From the NCBI RefSeq assembly GCF_000359125.1, contig NZ_CAAF010000016.1, positions 1 to 64,000 of the forward strand: a DNA stretch of 64,000 nt. Direction: 5' to 3'. Each line of letters starts with the position of its first letter. Within the stretch, counting starts at the first letter, position 1. The position numbers and the translations under genes were made by a program. Below the pieces are notes generated by a model. The model was not told the origin of the DNA, did no database searches, and saw only the letters and a program-made list of their open reading frames with translations. Positions 36,412-46,307 of this stretch are shown one piece after another. The DNA comes from Mesorhizobium sp. STM 4661 (GTDB lineage: Bacteria > Pseudomonadota > Alphaproteobacteria > Rhizobiales > Rhizobiaceae).

Positions 36412-37496
36412 GCCTTGGCTCCGCGCCGGCCCGAACCGACCATCGGGGCGGAGATGCTATCCAGCGGCCAGCGCGAGCGCGGCACGAAATCGGCGGCATT
36501 TTCCTGCGCGATGCCGGCGCGCAGCCTTTCGATGCCGGCCCATGCGATCATCGCGGCGTTGTCGGTGCAGAGCTTCAGCGGCGGCGCGACAAAGGCAAAG
36601 CCTGCCGCAGCGCAAAGAGCTTCCAGTGTCGCCTTGATCGTGCGGTTGGCGGCGACGCCGCCAGCAACAACCAGCGCTGGCTCCGCCTTGCCCGGAAACT
36701 CCTGACGGAACCGGTTCAGCGCTCGCGAAACACGATCGCCCAGCGCATCCGCCACCGCCGCCTGGAACGAGGCGCAGATGTCGGCGACGTCCTGGTCGCT
36801 CAACGGGGCAATCGCCGTCGCTGCCTGACGCACCGCGGTCTTCAGCCCGGAGAAGGAGAAATCCGGCTGCGCCGAACCCTTCATCGGGCGCGGAAAGGCA
36901 AAACGCGTGGCGTCGCCTGACGCTGCTGCCTTCTCGACATTCGGCCCGCCGGGATAGGGCAGGCCGAGCATCTTGGCCGTCTTGTCGAAGGCTTCGCCCA
37001 GCGCATCGTCGATGGTCGTCGCCCAGCGCTGATAATCGCCGACGCCGCGCACGGCAACGATCTGCGTGTGCCCGCCGGACACCAACAGCAAGAGATAGGG
37101 GAACTCGAGCCCATCGGTCAGCCTTGCGGTCAGCGCGTGGCCTTCGAGATGATTGATGGCGATCAGCGGCTTGTGTGCTGCTGCTGCGATCGCCTTGGCC
37201 GTCATCAGCCCGACGATCAGCCCGCCGACAAGGCCGGGACCGGCGGTCGCGGCAATCGCATCGATATCGGCGAGCCCCACGCCCGAATCGGCAAGTGCTG
37301 CTTCGACGATGCCATCCAACGCTTCGACATGGGCACGGGCGGCGATCTCCGGCACGACGCCGCCAAAGGCAGCATGCTCCTCGATCTGGCTGAGCACGAT
37401 GTTGGACAGGATTTTCGGCGCGGCATCGCCTTCCAGCGTTACCACGCTGGCTGCGGTCTCGTCGCAACTCGTCTCAATGCCCAGAACGCGGATCAA
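36408..37496 (-). CDS. tsaD: tRNA N6-threonylcarbamoyladenosine transferase TsaD
   Basis: Transfers the threonylcarbamoyl group to A37 of ANN-decoding tRNAs, with TsaB and TsaE. The 362 residues start [16 protein letters not shown]. The metal-binding His116 and His120 lie in INHLEGH, and VSGGHTQ and [20 protein letters not shown] are signatures. It is divergent to hemC, the usual alphaproteobacterial order. Confidence 0.97.
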   Translation of the reverse strand: MIRVLGIETSCDETAASVVTLEGDAAPKILSNIVLSQIEEHAAFGGVVPEIAARAHVEALDGIVEAALADSGVGLADIDAIAATAGPGLVGGLIVGLMTAKAIAAAAHKPLIAINHLEGHALTARLTDGLEFPYLLLLVSGGHTQIVAVRGVGDYQRWATTIDDALGEAFDKTAKMLGLPYPGGPNVEKAAASGDATRFAFPRPMKGSAQPDFSFSGLKTAVRQAATAIAPLSDQDVADICASFQAAVADALGDRVSRALNRFRQEFPGKAEPALVVAGGVAANRTIKATLEALCAAAGFAFVAPPLKLCTDNAAMIAWAGIERLRAGIAQENAADFVPRSRWPLDSISAPMVGSGRRGAKA

Positions 37497-37597
37497 TTCG
37501 TCGCTGTCCTCGATGATTGTGCAACCAGCCTTTCCCCGCTAGGAGAAAGCCCGGAAAACGGCCTCAATCTGCCGGGGGTTATCACGGACGGCGCGCC

Positions 37598-38524
37598 ATG
37601 CAAACAACCTTGAAAATCGGAACACGCGGCAGCCCGCTGGCGTTGGCGCAGGCTCATGAAACGCAGGCGCGGCTGATGGCCGCGCACGACATGCCGGTTG
37701 AGGCGTTCGAGATCGTCGTCATCTCGACCAGCGGCGATCGCATTCAGGACCGGCCGCTGTCGGAAGCCGGTGGCAAGGGCCTGTTCACCAAGGAGATCGA
37801 GGAGGCGCTGCTTGAGCGGCGCATCGACATCGCCGTGCATTCGTCCAAGGACATGCCGACGATATTGCCCGATGGGCTGGAACTCAGCGCCTTCCTGCCG
37901 CGCGAGGATGCGCGCGACGCTTTCATAGGCAAGGCGGCGAAGGCGATTGCCGAACTGCCGCAAGGCGCCAAGGTCGGTTCGTCGTCGCTCAGGCGCCAGG
38001 CGCTGATCCGGCGGATGCGGCCGGACCTCCACGTGGTGATGTTTCGCGGCAATGTGCAGACGCGGCTGCGCAAGCTGGACGAGGGCGTCGCCGATGGCAC
38101 CATCCTGGCCTTTGCCGGGCTGAAGCGGCTCGGGCTTGAAGACGTCATTACCGACCTGATGCCGCTCGAGACCTTTCCACCGGCGCCCGGCCAAGGCGCC
38201 ATAGGCATTGAAACCCGCATCGGCGACCGCAAAGTGGAAAAGATGCTGGCGGCGATCCATGATGTGCCGACCGGCCAGGCACTGGCCTGCGAGCGCGCTT
38301 TCCTCGAGGCGCTCGACGGGTCTTGCCGCACGCCGATTGCCGGCCATGCGACGATATCAGGTGGCACCCTGTCTTTCGCCGGATTGATCATCTCGCCGGA
38401 TGGCACGGACTGGCATGAGGTCGAGACGCAAGGCCCGGCCGGGGATGCAGCGCTGATCGGCGCGGACGCCGCCAGGACCGTGCGGGCCAAGGCCGGCGAA
38501 AAATTCTTCGACGGCTGGGCCTGA
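37598..38524 (+). CDS. hemC: Porphobilinogen deaminase (hydroxymethylbilane synthase)
   Basis: Joins four porphobilinogens into hydroxymethylbilane in heme synthesis. Residues [13 protein letters not shown] (about 7-19), [11 protein letters not shown] (with the catalytic Asp) and [11 protein letters not shown] are conserved. The dipyrromethane cofactor Cys is Cys243 in [10 protein letters not shown]. The 308 residues fit when the ATG at 37598 is used. It is followed after one base by hemD. Confidence 0.97.
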   Translation: MQTTLKIGTRGSPLALAQAHETQARLMAAHDMPVEAFEIVVISTSGDRIQDRPLSEAGGKGLFTKEIEEALLERRIDIAVHSSKDMPTILPDGLELSAFLPREDARDAFIGKAAKAIAELPQGAKVGSSSLRRQALIRRMRPDLHVVMFRGNVQTRLRKLDEGVADGTILAFAGLKRLGLEDVITDLMPLETFPPAPGQGAIGIETRIGDRKVEKMLAAIHDVPTGQALACERAFLEALDGSCRTPIAGHATISGGTLSFAGLIISPDGTDWHEVETQGPAGDAALIGADAARTVRAKAGEKFFDGWA

Positions 38525-38525
38525 C

Positions 38526-39236
38526 ATGGTCGGCGTCCTGGTGACGAGACCGGAACCGGGCGCCTCGCGCACCGCACGGCGGCTGCAGGACAAGGGTTTT
38601 CAGCCGATCCTGCTGCCGCTGACGGAAACGGTTCCGGTCGATGGCGGTGCGGTTCCGGCCAATGCCGTGGCCGTTGCGGTCACCAGCGCCAATGCGCTGC
38701 GCCATGCGCCGAAGGAGCTGATTGCGGCACTCGCCGCCTTGCCTTGCCATGCCGTCGGCAAAAGAACGGCGGCGGCCGCGCGAGAGGCCGGATTTCTGTC
38801 CGTCAGCGAAGGTCCCGGCGATGCCGAAGCGCTGGCCGGTGCGCTTGCGGGCAGCCTCTCCGGCAAGACGATCGCCTATCTCTGCGGCCGCGTGCGCTTT
38901 GCAACCTTCGAGGAGCGGCTCGAGGCGGCCACGATGCATGTCCGCGCCGTCGAGACCTACGACACCATTGCGCTGGACTATTCCGACGCTGATATCATCG
39001 GCCGGCTGGCCGGCCAGCCGGTCGAGACGGTGCTGCTTTATTCGGCCAAGGCAGCGGCAGCGACGCGGGCCCTGATCGGGCGGCCAACGCTGCATGACTT
39101 TTTTGAAAACACTCGTTTTTTTGCCCTGTCGGGACGTATCGCCGCAGCCCTTGGGGATATTTCCGGCGAAAGAATTCAGATTGCGAAAGAGCCGAGCGAA
39201 GAGGCGCTGCTGGCGCTTTTGCAGAGGCGGCGCTGA
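38526..39236 (+). CDS. hemD: Uroporphyrinogen-III synthase
   Basis: Closes and isomerises hydroxymethylbilane to uroporphyrinogen III. The family is weakly conserved, but VLVTRPEPGASRTARRLQDKGF at the start, AVAVTSANALRH and VLLYSAKAAAATRALI fit, as does the length of 236 residues. The one-base gap from hemC supports the call. Confidence 0.93.
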   Translation: MVGVLVTRPEPGASRTARRLQDKGFQPILLPLTETVPVDGGAVPANAVAVAVTSANALRHAPKELIAALAALPCHAVGKRTAAAAREAGFLSVSEGPGDAEALAGALAGSLSGKTIAYLCGRVRFATFEERLEAATMHVRAVETYDTIALDYSDADIIGRLAGQPVETVLLYSAKAAAATRALIGRPTLHDFFENTRFFALSGRIAAALGDISGERIQIAKEPSEEALLALLQRRR

Positions 39237-39326
39237 GCCCGTGTCATCACGCCGCCCCTTTTCACCGCTTGGTGATGTGCTAGACCCTTCCTGAACCATC
39301 CAGAAGCAAATTTGCGGAGCCCAAGC

Positions 39327-40847
39327 ATGGTCAAGACGCCGAAGATGCGACATTCGAAAAGCCGTCGCGAGCCGGTGACCATCGAGCTCGAACCCGGCGC
39401 TGTCTCGCGCATCGTCGAGGAGGATGCGGCCAAAGTACTGAAGGATGAGCCGCAGACCGGCGAGACGAAGGCCGAGGAAGCGACCTCGCAGCCGGAGGCG
39501 CCCGAAGAGCCGGTGCATGCCGACCAGACCGATCTCGAGCCGTGGGAGCACACCGATGCGGCGCCGCAGTCTGGAGCGGAGGAGCCGGCAGAGGCCAGCG
39601 CCAGACGTTCCGAAGAACCGGAATCTCCTTATCCGGCCAGCTCGGACGCACCGCCGAACCGGGTCTTCGACTATAGTTTCGATGACGCGACCGCCACAGC
39701 CGGCGTGACAGAGTCCCGCGGTACCGAAGAATCGCCGTCCCGCGGTACCGAAGAATCGCCGAAAGCAGCCCAAACGAGGAGCGCGGACATGGCAGCGCAG
39801 CCGAAGCGTGGCGGCATCAACGGCGTCGCTGCAGGCCTCATCGGCGGCGTCATCGCGCTGGCCGGCGCGGGAGGGCTGCAGTTTGCCGGCCTGCTCGGCG
39901 CGCCGGGTTCGAATGCAGGCACTGTGTCGGTCGACGGTGTCAGCGGCGAAATCGCTTCGTTGAAGAGCGAGATCGCCGGCTTGAAGGAAGCCGGCGGCAA
40001 TGGCGACGCGTCGGCCAAGGTGGACGGGCTGTCGTCGGCGCTGGATCAGGTCAAGACGGATGTCGCGGCGCTCAAATCGGCGGTCGAGCAGGGCGGAGCA
40101 GGCGACAATGCCGGGATTGCGGCGCTGGGCGACAAGGTCAAGCAGATCGAGACAGCGGTCGCAGCACTTGGCCAGGCCGGCAATACGGTGCCGGTCGACC
40201 TAGGCCCGCTCAATGAAAAGCTGGCGGGGCTCGACGCGGCGCTGAAATCCGCCGGCGAGGCGGCTACGGCGCAGGAAGGCCGGCTCAGCGCGCTGGAACA
40301 ATCGGTGTCGCAGCTTTCCGGCAAGGTCGAGGCGCAGGCCTCCCAGCCGAAGATCGCGCTTGCCATCGCTGCGTCGGCGCTGAAGGCGGCGCTCGACCGT
40401 GGCGCGCCGTTCGCCGCCGAGCTTGAGACCTTCGCGGCAATCTCGCCGGCTGCGCCGGAGATCGCGACGCTGCGTCCCTACGCCGAAAAGGGAGTTCCGA
40501 CGCGCGCCGATATCGCGGCCAAAATGGAGGCCGCGGCCAATGCCATGGTCACTGCCGCGGCGCCCGTCGATCAGAATGCCGGTTTCCTGCAGAACCTTTT
40601 GTCGAGCGCCGAATCGCTGGTCAAGGTCAGGCCGATCGGCGCGGTCGAAGGCGCTGGTGCACCGGAAATCGTGGCGCGCATGGAGGTGGCGGTCAACCGG
40701 GGCGACTACGCCAAGGCGCTCAGCGAATATGCCGCGCTGCCGGAAGCGGTCAAGGCCGCCGGCGCCGATTTGGCCGGCAAACTGAAGGCGCGCATCGAGG
40801 TCGAGACACAGATCGATTCGCTGATCGCCGGCGCGATGAAGGCATGA
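39327..40847 (+). CDS. Mitofilin-like inner-membrane protein (COG4223)
   Basis: A 506-residue protein. The first ~150 residues are acidic and disordered (Glu, Pro, Ala). One membrane segment (GVAAGLIGGVIALAGAGGLQ, about 169-188) is followed by a coiled coil (about 200-330) and a folded C-terminal domain. This layout matches the alphaproteobacterial mitofilin/Mic60 homologues, which are encoded between hemD and hemY. They are thought to shape inner-membrane folds and to contact the outer membrane. A perfect 24-base tandem duplication lies in the disordered part. Confidence 0.85.
   Translation: MVKTPKMRHSKSRREPVTIELEPGAVSRIVEEDAAKVLKDEPQTGETKAEEATSQPEAPEEPVHADQTDLEPWEHTDAAPQSGAEEPAEASARRSEEPESPYPASSDAPPNRVFDYSFDDATATAGVTESRGTEESPSRGTEESPKAAQTRSADMAAQPKRGGINGVAAGLIGGVIALAGAGGLQFAGLLGAPGSNAGTVSVDGVSGEIASLKSEIAGLKEAGGNGDASAKVDGLSSALDQVKTDVAALKSAVEQGGAGDNAGIAALGDKVKQIETAVAALGQAGNTVPVDLGPLNEKLAGLDAALKSAGEAATAQEGRLSALEQSVSQLSGKVEAQASQPKIALAIAASALKAALDRGAPFAAELETFAAISPAAPEIATLRPYAEKGVPTRADIAAKMEAAANAMVTAAAPVDQNAGFLQNLLSSAESLVKVRPIGAVEGAGAPEIVARMEVAVNRGDYAKALSEYAALPEAVKAAGADLAGKLKARIEVETQIDSLIAGAMKA
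39714..39761 (+). repeat. Perfect 24-bp tandem duplication inside the mitofilin-like gene
   Basis: The unit begins TCCCGCGGTACCGAAG and occurs twice without any mismatch (39714-39737 and 39738-39761). It is in frame and encodes SRGTEESP twice. It looks like a recent slippage event. Confidence 0.95.
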
Positions 40848-40857
40848 GGAAAACCAG

Positions 40858-42465
40858 ATGATCCGAATTCTCATCTTCCTCGCCGTCGTCTTCGCGCTTG
40901 GGCTCGGCTTCGCCTGGCTGGCCGACCGGCCGGGTGAGATGGTCGTCACCTTCAACGGCTATCAGTACCAGGTCAGCCTGATGGTGGCCGCCGTGACCGT
41001 GGTCGCCGTCGTGGCCGCGGTGATGATCGTCTGGTGGCTGATCAAGTCGCTGTGGAACAGCCCCTACACCATCTCGCGTTATTTCCGCGTGCGCCGCCGC
41101 GACCGCGGCTATCAGGCGCTGTCGACGGGCATGATCGCCGCCGGCGCCGGTGACGGTGCGCTGGCCCGCAAGAAGACCAAGGAAGCGGCAAAGTTGATTC
41201 GTTCGGACCAGGAGCCGCTGATCCATCTGCTCGAAGCGCAGGCCTCGCTGCTCGAAGGCGACCATGAAGGCGCGCGCGAGAAGTTCGAGACGATGCTCGA
41301 CGATCCCGAAATGCGGCTGCTCGGCCTGCGCGGGCTTTATCTCGAGGCCGAACGCCTCGGCGACCGCAACGCGGCAAGGCACTATGCCGGGCGTGCCGCC
41401 GTCATGGCGCCGCAACTGGCCTGGGCGGCCGAATCGACGCTGGAGGACCTCACCGGGCGCGGCGACTGGGACGGCGCGCTGAAACTGGTCGAAGCGCAGA
41501 AATCGACGCGGCAGATCGAGCGCGACGCCGCCAACCGGCGCCGCGCCGTGCTGCTCACCGCCAAGGCGCAAGCGCTTAGCGACAGCGATCCTGATGCTGC
41601 CAGGACCGCTGCCCTGGAGGCCAACCGGCTGCGGCCCGATTTCGCGCCGGCGGCGGTTGCCGCCGCCAAGGCGCTGTTTCGGCAAAACGATATGCGCAAG
41701 GGCTCGAAGATTCTCGAAGCGGCATGGAAGGCCGAGCCGCATCCCGAGATCGCCGAGCTCTACACCCATGCCCGGCCCGCCGATGCCGTGCTCGATCGTC
41801 TCAACCGGGCAAGGAAGCTGCAGGAGATGAAGAAGAACCACGCCGAATCCTCGCTGACGGTGGCGCGCGCCGCGCTCGACGCGCAGGATTACAAGACCGC
41901 CCGCCGGGAGGCGGAGGCGGCCATCCGCATGGATCGCCGCGAAGGCGCCTATCTGCTGCTGGCCGACATCGAGGAGGCCGAGACCGGCGATCAGGGCAAG
42001 GTGCGCCAGCTTTTGTCCAAGGCGGTGCGCGCGCCGCGCGATCCGGCCTGGGTTGCCGATGGCGTCATCTCCGAACACTGGGCGCCTGTATCGCCGATCA
42101 CCGGCAAGCTCGATGCCTTTGAATGGCGCGCGCCGATGGAGCGGCTCGGCCAGTTGATCGACAGCGATGAGGATAGGCCGGACGCCGTGGTGCCGGTCAT
42201 TGCGGCACCGGAGAAGCCGGCGAAGGAAAAGGCGATCGAGCTGACGCACCCTGTTCCGGCCGAAGAGCAGACTGTCGCGACCACGGCGACGGCGGAACGA
42301 AGCGAGGATAAGGTCGCGCCGGTCACTGCGGCCGCCTTTGCCGCCGTGCCGGCCAATGCCGAAGCTGTCGAGCCGGCGGAAGAGCTCAATCGGCTTCCCG
42401 ACGATCCCGGCGTCGATCCGGACGCCGGACACGAAAAATCACCACGCCGGTTTCGCTTGTTTTGA
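40858..42465 (+). CDS. hemY: HemY-like TPR membrane protein
   Basis: A 535-residue protein with two membrane segments near the N-terminus (about 3-22 and 42-63), then the HemY_N domain and helical TPR-like repeats to about residue 370. WWLIKSLWNSPYTISRYFRVRRRDRGYQAL in character (residues 61-90) is the family signature. The C-terminal ~100 residues are low-complexity and acidic. HemY is linked to heme synthesis by position, but its biochemical role is not clear; it should not be confused with protoporphyrinogen oxidase. It lies 10 bases after the mitofilin-like gene. Confidence 0.92.
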   Translation: MIRILIFLAVVFALGLGFAWLADRPGEMVVTFNGYQYQVSLMVAAVTVVAVVAAVMIVWWLIKSLWNSPYTISRYFRVRRRDRGYQALSTGMIAAGAGDGALARKKTKEAAKLIRSDQEPLIHLLEAQASLLEGDHEGAREKFETMLDDPEMRLLGLRGLYLEAERLGDRNAARHYAGRAAVMAPQLAWAAESTLEDLTGRGDWDGALKLVEAQKSTRQIERDAANRRRAVLLTAKAQALSDSDPDAARTAALEANRLRPDFAPAAVAAAKALFRQNDMRKGSKILEAAWKAEPHPEIAELYTHARPADAVLDRLNRARKLQEMKKNHAESSLTVARAALDAQDYKTARREAEAAIRMDRREGAYLLLADIEEAETGDQGKVRQLLSKAVRAPRDPAWVADGVISEHWAPVSPITGKLDAFEWRAPMERLGQLIDSDEDRPDAVVPVIAAPEKPAKEKAIELTHPVPAEEQTVATTATAERSEDKVAPVTAAAFAAVPANAEAVEPAEELNRLPDDPGVDPDAGHEKSPRRFRLF

Positions 42466-42505
42466 TCTGGCCCGAAATTGATTCTGGCCTGTTGGGAATA
42501 GCCAT

Positions 42506-42982
42506 ATGTTCGAACGCGTTCTGTCATTTCTGAGGGATCTGCCGGCCGGCGGCGCTCGCAACAACGGCGACGACCCGCGTATTGCCGCGTCAGCCCTGCT
42601 CTACCATGTGATGAGCGCCGACGGCGTGCGCCAGGACGTCGAATGGGAGCGGTTCAAGGCGGTGCTGGCGGAGACCTATTCGATCAGCGGCGACGAACTC
42701 GATGCGCTGGCCGCGGCCGGCGAGCGCGCCGACAATGAGGCGATCGACCTTTATGCCTTCACCAGCGTGCTGAAGCGCCATCTCGATGCGGACGCGCGCA
42801 AGGCCTTCATCGGCCTGATGTGGGAGATCGTCTATGCCGATGGCGAGCTGCACGAGCTCGAGGACAACATCGTCTGGCGCGTTGCCGAGCTGATCGGCGT
42901 CGACCGCCGCGATCGCGTCGAGGCGCGCCGCAAGGCGGCGGCCGAGGTGCCGGGCGCCACCGGAACGTCGAGCGACGAATAG
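42506..42982 (+). CDS. TerB family (tellurite resistance-like) protein
   Basis: A 158-residue all-helical cytoplasmic protein. ASALLYHVMSADGVRQDVEWERF (about 28-50) and MWEIVYADGELHELEDNIVWRVAEL (about 109-133) are the two TerB/COG4103 repeats, with acidic residues that can bind metal. Despite the family name, no other tellurite gene is near. It begins 40 bases after hemY. Confidence 0.9.
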   Translation: MFERVLSFLRDLPAGGARNNGDDPRIAASALLYHVMSADGVRQDVEWERFKAVLAETYSISGDELDALAAAGERADNEAIDLYAFTSVLKRHLDADARKAFIGLMWEIVYADGELHELEDNIVWRVAELIGVDRRDRVEARRKAAAEVPGATGTSSDE

Positions 42983-43000
42983 ACAGGGACGAGCCAGAGC

Positions 43001-43711
43001 ATGCCGCGAAGTCCAAGGCCAAAGATCCTGATCGTGCTGCATCAGGAGAATTCGAGCCCCGGACGCGTTGGCCATATGCTGATCGAGGAAGGTTTCGACC
43101 TCGACATGCGCCACCCGCCGCTCGGCGATACCTTGCCGGAAACGCTGGACGGCCATGCCGGCGCCGTGGTGTTCGGCGGGCCGATGAGCGCCAATGACGA
43201 GGACGAGTTCGTCCGCCGCGAGACTAACTGGCTGAACGTTCCGTTGAAGGAAAACCGACCTTTCCTCGGCATCTGCCTCGGCGCGCAGATGCTGGCCAAT
43301 CATCTCGGCGGCAAGGTCGAGGGTCATGGCGAGGGACTGGTCGAGATCGGCTGGTATCCGCTGAAGGCGACCGAAGCGGGCCGCAAGCTGATGCACTGGC
43401 CCGAGATGGTCTACCAGTTCCATCGCGAGGGCTTTTCGCTACCGAAGGACGCGACGCTCTTGGCGACGGCCGAGACCTATCCCAACCAGGCCTTCCGCTA
43501 TGGCGACAATGCCTGGGGCATCCAGTTCCATGGCGAATTGACCAGGGTGATGATGCAGCGCTGGGTGGTGCGCGGCGCGCATCGCTTCGAACTGCCCGGC
43601 GCGCAACCCGGCCGCGACCATCTCGGCGGCCGGCTGATCTGGGACATGCATCTCAAGCGCTGGCTTGGCGAGTTCCTGCAAACGATCTTCGGCAAGCCGG
43701 CAGCTCGGTAA
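43001..43711 (+). CDS. Class I glutamine amidotransferase-like protein
   Basis: A stand-alone GATase1 domain of 236 residues. The triad is present: Cys92 in LGICLGAQMLA, His177 and Glu179 in IQFHGELT. FGGPMSANDEDEF is like the GMP-synthase-type amidotransferases that act on free small molecules, for example gamma-glutamyl compounds. It starts 18 bases after the TerB gene and may share its transcript. Substrate unknown. Confidence 0.9.
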   Translation: MPRSPRPKILIVLHQENSSPGRVGHMLIEEGFDLDMRHPPLGDTLPETLDGHAGAVVFGGPMSANDEDEFVRRETNWLNVPLKENRPFLGICLGAQMLANHLGGKVEGHGEGLVEIGWYPLKATEAGRKLMHWPEMVYQFHREGFSLPKDATLLATAETYPNQAFRYGDNAWGIQFHGELTRVMMQRWVVRGAHRFELPGAQPGRDHLGGRLIWDMHLKRWLGEFLQTIFGKPAAR

Positions 43712-43729
43712 GAGCTGCGGCGCTACGCG

Positions 43730-44968
43730 TCAGTTTCGCCCGTTCAAATGGCGCACCTTGCGCAATTGCGGGAACAGCACCGCCCACAATCCGGCGACGA
43801 TCACTGCCCCGACGCCGCCGATCACAACCGCCGGCACGGTGCCGATCAACGCCGCCATGGTGCCGGCGCGGAATTCGCCGAGTTCGTTGGAGGCGCCGAC
43901 GAAGACCTGGTTGACGGCGTTGACGCGGCCGCGGACATTGTCGGGTGTCCACAATTGGATCAAAGTCTCCCTGATGTAGACGCTGAACATGTCGGTGGCG
44001 CCAAGTAGAATGAGCGCCGCAATCGATAGCCAGGTGATGGTCGACAGGCCGAACAGCACGGTGCAGGCGCCGAACGACGCGGCGGCGCCGAGCATGATCA
44101 TGCCCGCATGGTTGCGGATCGGATGTCCGGCCAGCCAGATGGCGACGCAAATGGCACCGATGCCCGGCGCCGAGCGCAGCAGCCCGAGGCCCCAGGGGCC
44201 GAGTTGCAGGATGTCGCGCGCGTAGACCGGCAGCAGCGCCGAGGCGCCGGACAGAAGCACGGCGAACAGATCGAGCGAGATGGCGCCGAGCACGATCTTC
44301 TCGCTCCGGATGTAGCGGAAGCCGGCAAACAGCGTTTCCATCGTCGGCTTGTCGGTGGCGGTCTGCTGGGTCGGCTTCGGAATGGTGAAGACCAACAGGG
44401 CGGCCACCGCCATCAAGACAGCGGCGGTGGCGTATGCGACTTCGGCCGAGAGGCCATAGAGCAGGCCACCGGCGACCGGGCCGACAATGGTCGCCGTCTG
44501 CCAGGCGGACGAGTTCCAGGCGATGGCGTTGGCGAAGTCTTCCTGCGGCACCAGATTGGCGAAGAGCGATGACGAGGCCGGCCCATAGAAGGCGCGGGCG
44601 ATGCCGAACATGGCAAGCACGATGAAGATCGGCAGCGGGCTGGTGAGGCCGCGCAGCGTCAGGAACAGAAGAACGAGCGCGCAGCCGCCCTCGACCAGCG
44701 TCGACAATGTCATGATCAGCCGACGGCCGAAGCGGTCGGCGACGACGCCGGTGACCAGCACCAGAAGCAGCGACGGCAGGAACTGGACGATGCCGACAAT
44801 GCCGAGATCGAAAGGATCGCGCGTCAGGTCATAGACCTGCCAGCCGACCGCGACGGAAACGATCATGGTCGCGAAAGTGGTGAGGAAGCGCGCCGCCCAG
44901 TAGCTGAGGAAGGCTTTGTGCCGGAAGGCGGCATAGCGCTGCTCCGGCGAAGTTTGTTCAAGTATCAT
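43730..44968 (-). CDS. MFS transporter (EntS/MFS_3-like exporter)
   Basis: A 412-residue membrane protein with about 12 helices. VVADRFGRRLIMTLST (about residues 80-95) is the MFS loop 2-3 motif. The sequence is nearest in style to the enterobactin-exporter group. The ATG at 44968 begins at MILEQTSPEQRYAAF; the frame is open a further 54 codons upstream, but that part lacks any sign of coding. No substrate is suggested by neighbours. Confidence 0.88.
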   Translation of the reverse strand: MILEQTSPEQRYAAFRHKAFLSYWAARFLTTFATMIVSVAVGWQVYDLTRDPFDLGIVGIVQFLPSLLLVLVTGVVADRFGRRLIMTLSTLVEGGCALVLLFLTLRGLTSPLPIFIVLAMFGIARAFYGPASSSLFANLVPQEDFANAIAWNSSAWQTATIVGPVAGGLLYGLSAEVAYATAAVLMAVAALLVFTIPKPTQQTATDKPTMETLFAGFRYIRSEKIVLGAISLDLFAVLLSGASALLPVYARDILQLGPWGLGLLRSAPGIGAICVAIWLAGHPIRNHAGMIMLGAAASFGACTVLFGLSTITWLSIAALILLGATDMFSVYIRETLIQLWTPDNVRGRVNAVNQVFVGASNELGEFRAGTMAALIGTVPAVVIGGVGAVIVAGLWAVLFPQLRKVRHLNGRN

Positions 44969-45139
44969 GGAGAGAGGCCCCGTTGCATCTACATCGGCCG
45001 GCGGGGGCACTTCCCAGATGGGCGCTGTTCCGGCCAAGGGACTTCTAGCAAAGTTCGCGTCGGGATGTGCGCCAGAATCGGTGCTGGATGAAGGGTTTTC
45101 CGGCCTGCCTGGCAAAGCAAAGCAAAGCAAAGCGGAAAA

Positions 45140-46240
45140 TCATTCCCTCAGCGCGGCCGAAATGGCGTCGAGGCCGCCCTGCAATTCGGCCTCCTTCGGC
45201 CAGCCGAAACCGACGCGGAAGAAGCGCTTCGGCATGTCGAACCAGTGGCCGGGTCCGACATAGGTGCCATGGTTCTCCAGCAGATTCACATAGAAGCGGT
45301 CGAGATCGAAGCCGGCATCGACATTGAGGCGTGGGAAGCCGACAACGCCGCCTTGCGGCCGCACCCAGTCGACCAGCGGCTCGCGGTCGATCCAGGCCTG
45401 GACGATGTCGCGCCGCTTCGCCATCTCCGGCAACAGCTTTTTCAGGAAATCGTCCCGGCGTTCGAGCATGCTACGCGCGATGGTCTCATCGATGACGCTG
45501 CCGCAGATACCGATCTGTTCCTTGGCGGCGAGGAATTGTTCCTGAAGCGCAGTATCCCTGGTGACCAGCCAGCCGATGCGGATGCCTGGAATGCCGAAGG
45601 CCTTGGACAGCGACGAGACGCTGATCGCCCGCGCGCTCAGCGACGCCGCCGAGGGCAGGCGCCGTCCATAGGAGAGGTCGCGGTAGGTTTCGTCGACCAG
45701 CAAATGGCAGTTGCGGCTTTCAGCGAGTTCCACCAGGGCATCGAGGTCGGCCTGGCTCATCATCGTGCCGGTCGGGTTGTGCGGGCAGGTGACGCTGACC
45801 AGCCGGGTGTTCGGCCGCATCTGAGCTGCGACGCGCCCGACATCGATGGTGAACCCCCCGTCGAAGTCCAGATCGACATAGGAGATGGCGCAGCCGATCG
45901 CCTTGGGCGTCTCGATGTTGGTGGCGTAATTGGGCCTGACGACGACGAGGTGATCGCGCTCGGACAAAAGCGCGGTCGAAATGATGAACAGCGCGCCGGC
46001 GGCACCGGCGGTGACCAGCACGTCGCCGGGCGAAAGCCCCTCGTCTTGCGCCGCTATCAGCGCCCGCAAATCCTTGTCGCCCCGGTGCTCGCCATAGAAG
46101 AGCGTGAGATCGGGCAGCGACAGGCCGATATCGGAGAGTTTTTGGTCGGCGATCGAGCTTTCGGAGAGATTGTAGCGGATACGGTCATAGCCGTATTCCT
46201 CCGGCGCCTCTTTCTCGATCACCATCCTGGTGTAGTTCAT
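45140..46240 (-). CDS. Pyridoxal-phosphate aminotransferase, class I/II
   Basis: A 366-residue fold-type I PLP enzyme. The PLP lysine lies in VSSLSKAFGIPGIRIGW, the usual SxxK-x6-R context. PHNPTGT and VDETYRDLSYG carry the Asn and Asp/Tyr that hold the cofactor. The ATG at 46240 follows GGGGAGCG. It deaminates an unknown amino acid; no pathway genes adjoin. It is one gene upstream of the MFS transporter on the same strand. Confidence 0.92.
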   Translation of the reverse strand: MNYTRMVIEKEAPEEYGYDRIRYNLSESSIADQKLSDIGLSLPDLTLFYGEHRGDKDLRALIAAQDEGLSPGDVLVTAGAAGALFIISTALLSERDHLVVVRPNYATNIETPKAIGCAISYVDLDFDGGFTIDVGRVAAQMRPNTRLVSVTCPHNPTGTMMSQADLDALVELAESRNCHLLVDETYRDLSYGRRLPSAASLSARAISVSSLSKAFGIPGIRIGWLVTRDTALQEQFLAAKEQIGICGSVIDETIARSMLERRDDFLKKLLPEMAKRRDIVQAWIDREPLVDWVRPQGGVVGFPRLNVDAGFDLDRFYVNLLENHGTYVGPGHWFDMPKRFFRVGFGWPKEAELQGGLDAISAALRE

Positions 46241-46307
46241 GGCCGCGCTCCCCGCGTCCGCCGACGCGAGATCGCCGGCAGAACGACCAAATTCGCTCTC
46301 GCCTTGG

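Noticed and set aside
40858..42465. Reading hemY as protoporphyrinogen oxidase
   Set aside because: There is no FAD-binding motif. The two membrane segments and TPR-like repeats fit the other protein family that carries the same name.
45112..45128. Short simple repeat GCAAA x3 plus GC, before the MFS gene
   Set aside because: Only three units and outside any coding frame I trust. Too short to claim phase variation.
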